Shown here: piece after piece, positions 55,231 through 64,000 of the stretch
Numbering within the stretch: position 1 is the first letter of the stretch
Layout: the number at the start of each line of letters is the position of its first letter
Assembly (NCBI RefSeq): GCF_042186555.1
Contig: NC_133329.1
Coordinates: 185,071,706-185,135,705, forward strand
Source: Aquarana catesbeiana
Taxonomy: Eukaryota > Chordata > Amphibia > Anura > Ranidae
Reading direction: 5' to 3'
Length of the DNA: 64,000 nt
Made by a program: the position numbers and the translations under genes
The notes under the pieces: generated by a model
What the model saw: only the letters and a program-made list of their open reading frames with translations
Told to the model about the DNA's origin: nothing
Database searches by the model: none

Positions 55231-57500
55231 AATAATGGTATCAAAAATAAGATCGCAGTACCCCAAAACTACCCCAAGGCATTATGAAGTGTATTCTGCC
55301 CGATGGGGTAGCAACCCAAAGCATGGAGGCCATAGTAATCAAACCCATTTCCCTTTAAAGACCCAAATGCGGAGACTACAGACTGAGAATCGTCCGTATG
55401 GAGAACAGTTACGTAAAGTCAAAATGGAGGTAGCTGCATGATTATTCAAATGTAGCACTGGGGAAAACAATGTTAGCAGCACTTAGTGAGCTGCATGGTC
55501 GCTAAGAATTTTATGGTCAATGTTTCCTTGCCATATTTTATTTATATACGACCCTCACATCTAAACCTTATACATAGCAAATGTTCCCCTACATTACAAT
55601 TAATGGGAAAAGGCTTGGGGGACTTAAAAAGTCAATTGTCATGATAATTGTGTGTAATCACCGTCTTTGTGTTCCTTTTTCAGAGACCTTGGAAGAAGAT
55701 AAAACTGGTTTGGATACTAATATCTGTGTTTGTTTGCAGGTTCTTCAAAGAGAGAACAACAGTGGGCACATTTAGCAAAACCGGGGTTAGGTTATGGTAA
55801 AGGCATAATCGATTATCAAATGGTACCATGAGCTCATTAATTAGTAATTGTTTGCAAACAATGAAAAAATAAGATAAACAATAGTCAGGCATTAAGGGTT
55901 TCAAGTGTTACAAGTGAAGTTACAAATGTTGTGATGAGGTACAGATATTTTGTTTTTTTGTTTTTCCCATTAACTAATTGTCTTTCAGATGGAAATGAGC
56001 ACCTACTCTTCTCAGGAGGAAAATCCATGGATGTCTTTAGTTAAAAGTCGAGTGTTTGTCATTGTCTTATGGTGGTTGTCTTGTCATGTTGTTTTTGTGT
56101 AATAATGGCCATAATTTTAATTTTTTTTGTTAAGTTTTTAATTTTTTTAATATTTTTGGTATTTATTTAGTCATCCATTTTATTTTTGTTTGTTCAGGTG
56201 GAGAAATTATTGTTTAGTCCACCTGAAAGGGGGGTAATTGGCCATTCCGTCAATTAGCAGCTGAATAGATGGTCATGGGATATCTCCTTCAGCTGAATAC
56301 ATTTTGTTGATTTAAGACAAGAGTTGTTGGTAGGAGGCCATTCTAGCTTCTAAAGTTTGTTTTTTTTTCTCTTTGTTTCATGTTCATTCAGGTGGGAAAA
56401 GTTACAAGGTGTACTCTTTGTCCACCTGAAAGAGGGGTTGGTGCATAGGTCTGAAAGTACAGATAATGCATTGTCTTTTTAATGCTTAAAATTTTGAATT
56501 TTTGAGAAGCAACGTTCAAGTTTGTTTTGTTTTTAAATTGTTGATCATACCATGGGGATCCATTTTAGAGTGGGTTCAGCCTAAAGGGGTCATGGTTCTT
56601 TTGATAATTTGGTCAGAGTTGCAGAAGCCAGGAATACTAAGTTCCTGGGTTCCAAGGAAGGAACTATAAGTAATTGTAGTAAGCGAGCAGATATTATGGA
56701 TAAGAATTTGATTCTGCTCTTGTTTTTTTCACTTACAGAGTCCTGGTGAAGCGTGATTGGAGAGGTCTCTGCAACAGGGATGACAGATGTTCATCTGGTT
56801 AGCAGTTTGTTTCTGCCATATTACACCGCAAATTTGTTCTGATAAACATCAGGAGAGAAGGGACAAACGAAAAGATTCAGTTTAATACTTGTTTTTGCTT
56901 ATGGACAATTAAGGGCTAATGCTGGATCTGAAGGACTTTGCCCATCAACGAGACTTGTGAAACATTTTTACCGGAGTCTCTCCTGAGGAATGCAAACATG
57001 CTATTAATACATGTGCAATGGGTTGGAGGTTGGGGAAGGAATATACACATCCAACCTGTCAGAACCTGAAATGTAAAATATGTTTGTTTTTTTTGTTGAA
57101 GGAAGGATTTGAAAGAAGAAAAGGTTTTTAATGTATGACATGTATTGCCGTAACGGAAGTAATATGGAGCAGGTACCCAGGAGACTGGCGCTTATACATA
57201 ATAAGGTGTCAGTTGGCCAGACTGGAGGTTGGCCAGGTGACACATCAATGGGGTGAAAATTTCCTTGTATAGGGAGATACGCCTGGTTGATGTCTCATCT
57301 GAGAGGTTGAAACCCGGCACAGGGAAGGCCAGTGAATACACACAGGAGCATGCTCTGTTAGATACAGGGAGCAAAATGCTGGCTACCAGGGTACAGTATG
57401 CCTTCACCACATGGCACTTCAATGTCTTGCAATGGTTGGTAAAATTCCATTACCCTATATGTGCTGAATATACACTGAATCAAGTGTGGTCAGTATACCA
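55231..57500. other. ERV internal region without pol
   Basis: Expected place of protease, RT, RNase H and integrase, but none of their motifs is visible in any frame. It is AT-rich with two similar blocks (about 56190-56236 and 56385-56440) ending GTCCACCTGAAAG.GGGG, which resemble polypurine tracts. A strong splice acceptor (TTTTTTCACTTACAG, about 56725-56739) precedes the env-like part. Confidence 0.55.
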
Positions 57501-57519
57501 GTGACTTGCTCCCAGAGAT

Positions 57520-58348
57520 GTGCGGACACAGAATGAGGTTCATGCAGGGCGCGTATTTCTGAGGAGTAACCCGAAAGAGGAGGGATGTATTCAGCACTAT
57601 ATTGGGGGAATAGGAGCTGGGATGGGTGTTGTTAATGGGGTGGACATCGGCCTCCTGAGGAACAAACTCGCAGCCATAGCTTCAGAGAATAAGCGGGGCT
57701 TTGTTACTCAGAGAGATTGGTGGCATCCTTAATAACATTCAACAAAGTCACATAAATACCCAGGTTAAAGTGGCTCAAGATTTTGTCAACCATGTTGAGA
57801 GGTTGGTAGAGAATGTGATGGTATAGGACAGGAATCTGTCATTGGCTCTTGCGTGCACGAAGTGGCAGGTGGAAGTGTCAACCAGCATTGAGCTGATTGT
57901 ACAGTCTCCATATGAGGGACAGAGGCCTTATGAGTTAGCATCACCGCTCAGTAAGACTTTGCCAAACACGTCGCTTACACTGATTCAAAGTGGTGGTCGA
58001 TTGCCTGGATGGGCTGTACCAGTTTGGATTGTGAAAGGCGTTATGCTGTATGATCTCAAATACAGAAGTGCAGACTCGGTCTGTATATTTGGTGGCATTA
58101 ATGGGCTTACTGACTGGGGATTCTATCTTCTTGCGTTTGAGGCTAATTGCCCACATATGATCAAAGAAGCCGGAAGATGGAGGCAAGTTGATACTTCCCT
58201 TGGTCAGAAGCATGACCATGATGTCCTTTGTATGCCAGGTCAATACATGGTGGTGAACAATAAAATGTTGGGAAGATATTTCATTCTGTATTTGGGATGG
58301 ATGGATCATTGCTGGGAAGGAAGCACCTGGGTATTATTTGGGACATAG
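57520..58348 (+). pseudogene. ERV env-like remnant
   Basis: Two frames (57520-57732 and 57842-58348) separated by a stop. The first holds a glycine-rich hydrophobic segment (about 57600-57660) after a cysteine, as in the fusion-peptide region of retroviral transmembrane subunits, followed by a polar helix; the second has several cysteines and alternating hydrophobic stretches. I assign it to env by position and pattern only. It is interrupted and not complete. Confidence 0.45.
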
Positions 58349-58899
58349 ACAAGTTTGTTTCCTTGTCCTAAAGAATGCCGATGTAACGTTAGTCATGGAA
58401 CTAGATGGTTCTTTGAACCTAACAATAGGTAGGGGTGCATGGTATACCCTGGGCATGGTCTCTTAAATCCAGGCACAGGGATGGAATTGTGTGGGTTTTG
58501 TCATTGTTACAGATTTATATGTGTTATTGGACTTGATATTTATATAGAAGGGTCGCCCAGTTATCTATGCAAGCTGGGGAACGAAGTGACGGTAGGGTCT
58601 CTGCGTACAAGTTAGAGACTTTGCTGCCAAGTCAGAGCCCTGCAATACCACTGACATGCCCGAAATCTGATGGGTCATAGCTATATATGTATATATTATG
58701 GTAATGGGTGATTTATGTCATGGTATAGTATGATAAAGGTATATTTTAAGCTAGTAACATGGGCAAAAGGCCCTCCTCGAGACTCTGTATTTGAAAGCTG
58801 GTTAAGATGCTGCTCTGGATGTGTGCTGGTGAATGATGAGTGTATGGACACCCCTTGCCTGTTTTATACCCCTTCATGAAGATGTTAGAAAGAAGAAGC

Positions 58900-59240
58900 T
58901 ACAGAATGGTGACATGGGAGCTGTCACGGAAGAATGATGTTGGTGTGTCACACAGTAACAAAGCGGCACGTGTTGGGAAACACAGCACGTTAGGACCCTT
59001 ATGGACTGTTCCACAGGAGCTGGTTCTGAGGCCTATGTTGAGAGGCGCAACATGCGTTAAGACATTTATGGACTGTTCCATAGGGGCTGTTTCTGCACAT
59101 GTTGAAAACACAACACGTTAAGACGGTTAAAGACTGTTCTATAGGTACTGGCTTGGAAGCACATGTTGGGGAGGAAACAGTTATGGACTGTTCAATAGGA
59201 GCCGTGTCTGAAGAAGGGTGGTATGCGCCCTTTAGGCGCA
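58900..59240 (+). repeat. ERV 3' tandem repeats, about 60 bp
   Basis: Four imperfect units around TTATGGACTGTTCCACAGGA, with CACGTTA..AC and GCACATGTTGAG-type blocks, between env and the 3' LTR. It ends GTATGCGCCCTTTAGGCGCA, a small hairpin just before the LTR. Confidence 0.75.
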
Positions 59241-59250
59241 AAGCAGCATA

Positions 59251-60066
59251 TGTTGGATAGCAACATGGTTTAATATCTTACTTCTGGTATTTCACTTCCT
59301 GTTTGACACAGCCAAGTAGGAATGAAACACATCAAAGCTTTGTGATCAGAAGAACAATGCCTTGGCTCACGCCCACCTGCTGTGACATGTGTGAGTACAA
59401 ATTTCAAAGAGACCACTGCTGCCAAGATGTCTATTGAAGATCTGACACAGGGCTAATAGAGACGCTGGCCCTGGTGGACAATATACCATGCTTCCTGGAG
59501 AATGGGCAGACATTTGGGAGGGATACCTCCTCGGCAATGTATATTGGATAAAAGGCAAATGGGGGTGGCTACGAGTGGGTGTGTATGTTTGAATGAAAGG
59601 AAGACACAGGCTTTTTGTTCCCCCTCTTGGTTGCTGAGAAGCCTGCTGTAAGGGTCTCCCTATGCTATCTTGGGACCTTGCTCTGACCGAGGGCTTGGGC
59701 CTATATTCCATGAGGCCCAAACCCCTTTTACAGAACCCGCAGAGGAAACCATGTGTGATAAGTATCTTTGATATTTCATTGTTGTTATATGTTGTAGAGA
59801 TGTGCTGTTAGTAAAGTGTGTTCTGATTGTAAGCTATGTAACATTGTAATACCCTTTTAGTACTTTTATGATAGTTTCCTAACTCCTTGGGAAATAAAAT
59901 AAGATATTGTTTTACTAGCAGCACCGGGTGTTTGGTTTCATAGCTAACCTGGTATTATTGTGATATTAACAATAGCATGTAATCAGAGTTTAATAGACCA
60001 ACTAATTATAGGGACTAGACAAATTAATACACAGATATAATATTAATAATTATATCAATCACTACA
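59251..60066 (+). repeat. 3' LTR
   Basis: Same length and ends as the 5' LTR; differs at about nine bases by eye (for example CTCACGCCC against CTCAAGCCC). Confidence 0.93.
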
Positions 60067-60071
60067 TAACT

Positions 60072-60330
60072 CCACATACCTTAAAACTGAATATTGCCTG
60101 ACTGCACAAATGCTTATTTGGTAAACCTGCGTTTATACCTCCACATACCTTAAAACTGAATATTGCCTGACTGCACAAATGCTTATTTGGTAAACCTGCG
60201 TTTATACCTCCACATACCTTAAAACTGAATATTGCCTGACTGCACAAATGCTTATTTGGTAAACCTGCGTTTATACCTGGACATACCTTAAAACTGAATA
60301 TTGCTGGCTGCACAAATGCTTATTTGGTAA
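60072..60330 (+). repeat. L2 5' module 2: 69-bp array, right of LTR element
   Basis: Nearly four units continue in phase with 51490-51649 when the LTR element and one TAACT are removed. Confidence 0.87.
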
Positions 60331-60652
60331 ATCTGTTTGTCACCACTGTTTCAACTCCATCTGTAGCCATGCTCACATTATTTCAATCTTTATTTAGCCA
60401 TTAAGTCTTACCAAAATTATGGGTTCCCTTATCTTTATAATTTTGGCCTTTTAGTCCCCTTGCAGTTTGATTGTGGTGTGAAAGTTATGCCCTGCTAGCT
60501 GTGTTCCTAATATGCCCTCCTAATTGATTAATTGCCAGATTCAACCCACACCCAACACACAGTATAAAAACAAGGCCTTCCTTACGGGGGAACACATACA
60601 GGGGGCTGCACATACAGGGGGTTCTTCCAAAGAAGTGGGGTTCTTTAAATAA
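60331..60652 (+). promoter_or_regulatory. L2 leader, copy 2, with TATA-like box
   Basis: Second full leader: CTGTTTGTCACCACTGTTTC, then a TATAAAAA box at 60563-60570, TTCCTTACGGGGGAACACAT and TACAGGGGGTTCTTCC, running directly into L2 coding. Close match to 51126-51450. Confidence 0.55.
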
Positions 60653-60753
60653 GTGGCACTTCTACTCTTACACTTCAGCGATTTGCACAAAGCTAACTAT
60701 AAAAGACTGCAGGTGACCCCATTTCCAAATTTTATCATCATCCTCTCTGAAAC

Positions 60754-61910
60754 ATGCACTCTTTACCTCTCCTCCTTTTCACAATTGCTGCCTCTCTCCT
60801 CAAACTCTCTTTTCTACATCCCTCTGCTCCACCCCACAATCTGTACATATCACCCTCATTTCTCCCCTCCCCCTATTACTGCACTCATCACCTCTTTCTA
60901 ACTCTAAGCCCACTTGCTAACATACCCCCCAGGATACTGAAGCATGTCCCCTCATACAAATCATATTCTCATATTACCTCCCTCACTCTTCTGCTTCTCC
61001 TAATCGCTGGAGATATTTCCCCAAACCCTGGTTCCCCCTTATTTAACTGTGCCCAACACACCCATCACCCTACACCCTCTGGCAGTAGTCGCAATCTACA
61101 CAATTTAGTCTCCATTCCTCTTCTTGCCAACACCAGCCTCCCTCTCTCCTGCGCCCTCTGGAATGCCTGCTCTGTCTGCAACAAACTCACTGCTGTTCAT
61201 GACCTCTTTGTCACTAATTCCTTTAATCTACTTGCTCTCACAGAAACCTGGCTCCACGAATATGACACCCCTTCTCTTGCTTCCCTCTCCCAGGGTGGCC
61301 TTCACTGGACTCACTCCCCCAGGCCTAATGGACGCAAGGGAGGTGGAGTGGGATTCCTCCTATCCCCCCAGAGCACCTTCCAGGTTATTCACCCTCCTCC
61401 CTCTTTTTCACTCTCATCATTCGAAGCCCACTGTATATGTCTGTTCTCTCCTACTTCCCTAAGAATTGCTGTGATCTACCGCCCCCTGGACCATTATCGA
61501 CTTTCCTTGATGAGTTTTCTGCCTGGCTACCCTACTTTCTCTCTTTGGATATTCCCACAATCCTTCTCGGTGATTTCAACATCCCTGCTAATACACTCCT
61601 GCTACTTCTAAACTTCTTAGTCTAACCTCTTCATTTGACCTGAAGCAATGGGTACAGGCTTCTACTCACTCTGATGGCAACACCCTTGACCTTGTATTCT
61701 CTTACCTATGCACTCCATGCAACTTCTCAAACAATCCTTTTCCTCTCTCCGACCACCACCTTATTAGTTTCTCTCTCCCCCTGTCTTCCACCACCTTTCC
61801 CTCCAATCGCCTAACCATCACCCGTAGAAACTTTCGCAACTTCAACTCCTCTCTCCTCTATTCTGCTACTGACCACCTCTATGACAAAATCTCTCCCCTG
61901 TCCTGCCCCA
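60754..61910 (+). pseudogene. L2 leader peptide and endonuclease
   Basis: The frame begins MHSLPLLLFTIAASLL, has a run of five leucines followed by AGDISPNPGSP (61006-61038; the 2A-like motif with its final P changed to S), then the APE-type endonuclease: CALWNACSVCNKLTAVHDLF, LLALTETWLHEYD, GGGVGFL, AVIYRP, and after a shift ILLGDFNIPAN (about 61558-61595) and SDHHLISF (about 61749). Catalytic N, E, D and H positions can be recognised. Frame breaks near 61520 and 61625 inactivate it. Confidence 0.87.
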
Positions 61911-62344
61911 ACCAAGCCATGTCCATCTACAATAAATCTCTGTTCTCCACCCTGGACAAGCTCGCTCCCCTCACTACCCGCAGAATCAGGCCTCGACCCC
62001 TACAACCCTGGCAAACAAATGACACTAAAATTCTCAAAAAACGTAGTCGCGCTCTTGAGCGTCTGTGGCACAAAACTAAGTCTCTCAAAGACTTCAACCA
62101 ATACAAATCTGCCCTCCAAAAATACTATTCTTTCCTCCACACTGCCAAGCAAACCTATTTTACAACTCTTATTAACACCTTCTCATCCAATCCCCATAAA
62201 CTCTTCTCTACGTTCAACTCTTTACTTTGTCCTCCATCGCCTCCCCCCACTGACTTACTTACTGCCCAGGAAATCGCTAATCACTTCAAAAACAAGATTG
62301 ATACAATCCGTGATGAAATCTCCATTCTACGCTAAGACCCAGGT

Positions 62345-63631
62345 CAACAGGTACAACTGACACTCCCCCTATTCAAATCTGCTACTCCAGACGAAGTTGC
62401 TAAACTCCTTTCTATCGCCCACCTACCACCTGTCCCCTGGACCCTATTCCCTCTCAAATGCTATGGTCACCCTCTGACCCCATCCTACACTCTCTAACCC
62501 ACATCTTCAATCTCTCCCTCACCTCTGGCGTCTTCCCCGATGCTCTAAAACATGCACTGGTCACTCCCATACTCAAAAAGCCGTCCTTGGACCCTACCAA
62601 TCTTAACAACCTACGCCCTATTTCCTTGCTCTCCTTTTCCTCTAAACTCCTTGAACGCCTGGTTTACAACCAACTGAGTGACCACCTCATTAAAAACAAC
62701 CTTCTTGATCCCCTTCAATCTGGATTTCGCCCTCAACACTCCACAGAAACCGCTCTTTTAAAACTCACAAATGACCTACTAACTGCAAAAACCAACGGAC
62801 ACTATTCTGTACTCCTACTTCTGGATCTTTCAGCTGCTTTTGACACGGTTGACCACCCCCTCCTCCTCAAAAAACTTTACTCCCTCGGTCTCCGTGACTA
62901 TGCTCTTCAGTGGCTCTCATCCTACCTATCCCAATGCACTTTCAGTGTCACTTACAATTCTACTTCCTCCACTCCTCTTCCCTTCTCTGTCGGGGTCCCC
63001 CAAGGTTCTGTTCTTGGACCTCTTTTATTTTCAATCTACACCTCTTCCCTGGGTCAGCTGATAGCCTCTCACGGCTTTCAATATCATTTCTATGCTGATG
63101 ACACACAAATCTATCTCTCTACCCCTCAACTCACTCCATCAGTCTCCTCACGCATCACTAACTTACTAACCGACATATCTGTATGGATGTCACACCACTT
63201 CCTCAAACTCAACTTGTCAACTTATAATTTTTCCTCCCCCACATGCCTCTTCCCCTGACTTCTCTGTGAAGAGCAATGGCAAAACCATCCACCCATCCCC
63301 ACATGTCAGGGTGCTAGGTGTAATCCTAGATTCTGAACTCTCCTTTAGGCCCCACATCCAATCACTTTCCAAAGCTTGCCGCCTCAACCTCTGCAACATC
63401 TCTAAACTACGTCCCTTTCTAACCAGTGAAACCACAAAGCTCCTGATTCACTCCCTGGTTATCTCTCGTCTTGACTACTGCAACTCACTCCTCATTGGCT
63501 TACCTTTAAATAGACTATCCCCCCTTCAGTCCATCATGAATGCGGCTGCCAGACTCATCCACCTTACAAACCACTCAGTGTCTGCAACCCCTCTCTGCCA
63601 ATCCCTCCATTGGCTACCACTCGGCCAATGA
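62345..63631 (+). pseudogene. L2 reverse transcriptase
   Basis: The longest frame (62458-63258) carries the RT blocks in order: HALVTPILKKPSLDPTNLNN with RPISLL, LLDPLQSGFRPQHSTETAL, LLLLDLSAAFDTVDHP (about 62812-62855), GVPQGSVLGPLLFSIYTSSL (about 62992-63050) and FYADDTQIYLSTP (about 63089-63127). After a shift near 63225 the C-terminal domain follows (LGVILDSELSFRPHIQSL, SRLDYCNSLLIGLP, LHWLPL) to a stop at 63631. The catalytic YADD is intact. Confidence 0.92.
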
Positions 63632-64000
63632 ATTAAATTCAAAATACTAACAATAAGTTACAAAGCCATCCACAACTGTGCCCCCAGCTACATCACTAAC
63701 GTAGTCTCAAAATACCAACCCAATCGCCATCTCCGTTCCTCCCAAGATCTCCTGCTCTCTAGCTCCTTCATCACCTCCTCCCATATCCGCCTCCAGGCCT
63801 TCTCCCGAGCCTCGCCCATCCTCTGGAATGCCCTACCCCAATCTGTCAGACTGTCTCCAAATTTATCCACTTTTAGGCCATCCCTGAAAACTTTTCTCTT
63901 CAGAGAAGCCTATCCTGCCTCCATCCAACAACTGCACTATTTTCTCCATTAGCTCATCCCCCACAGCTATTACGCTTTTGTATAACTTGACCCTCCCTCC

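Larger units (their letters stand above)
51650..60066 (+). mobile_element. Endogenous retrovirus-like LTR element
   Basis: Two 816-bp LTRs (51650-52465 and 59251-60066), each TG...CA, flanked by a TAACT duplication (51645-51649 and 60067-60071). Internal region 6.8 kb with gag-like and env-like remnants but no recognisable protease, RT or integrase. LTRs differ at about nine sites by eye, so insertion is relatively recent. The coding parts are broken by homopolymer indels and stops. Confidence 0.92.
60653..64000 (+). mobile_element. L2-clade LINE, copy 2 (runs off right edge)
   Basis: Contains the endonuclease missing from copy 1 and a longer RT, then the C-terminal domain and part of the 3' untranslated region (about 63630-64000). 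It ends in the middle of sequence matching 30386. Nearly collinear with copy 1. Confidence 0.92.

Overview
This 64 kb window looks like vertebrate intergenic DNA, most likely from an anuran amphibian and probably a ranid frog. Three things point there: a dense mix of Penelope, L2, CR1, L1, Tc1, hAT, PIF/Harbinger-like and piggyBac-like elements; frog-type terminal inverted repeats such as TTAACCTCCCTGGCGGTA and GGGGTTGATTTACTAAAGGC; and the absence of prokaryotic gene layout. The species call is inference. No complete host gene is visible. The only host-like signal is a set of short spliced-looking exons at 388-462, 2109-2171 and 3803-4348, whose last member encodes a coiled-coil tail.

Layout. 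1-2240: a tandem duplication of an intron-exon cassette. 2248-3461: piggyBac-like non-autonomous element. 3803-4348: putative terminal exon. 4495-4611: near-perfect 56-bp snap-back hairpin. 4697-4927: hAT MITE. 6219-19038 (minus strand): a BED-finger hAT transposase gene, close to intact, split by a 9.47 kb Penelope-like insertion (7531-17001) that is flanked by a 13-bp target-site duplication and built as two copies in head-to-head inverted orientation. 19309-22117: MITEs, a 3' CR1 scrap and a local tandem duplication. 22399-25510: decayed hAT fragments on both strands between inverted arms. 25785-26076: hAT MITE with an 8-bp target duplication.

26985-30523 holds an L2 LINE with a repeated 5' leader and a deletion in its endonuclease. 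An L1 element (31857-36781) lies between two nearly identical 2.36 kb direct repeats (29498-31856 and 36782-39141), with the topology expected of an extraordinarily long target-site duplication. From about 38430 to 49848 one CR1 LINE on the minus strand is cut up by a Tc1 element (38667-40856, itself carrying two MITEs), a second Tc1 element (41178-44376, carrying a hAT MITE and a piggyBac-like MITE), a fold-back Penelope-like insertion (44428-46400, carrying a SINE) and a Harbinger-like MITE (47989-48404).

50391-64000 is a second L2 LINE whose 5' region contains arrays of a 69-bp unit and a duplicated TATA-bearing leader. One of its 69-bp arrays is interrupted by an endogenous retrovirus-like LTR element (51650-60066; 816-bp LTRs, 5-bp target duplication) that retains gag-like and env-like remnants but no recognisable pol. 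L2 coding sequence then runs off the right edge.

The elements do not form a pathway. Their relation is stratigraphic: older LINEs are hosts for DNA transposons, which are hosts for MITEs, and the target-site duplications let the order of events be read directly.
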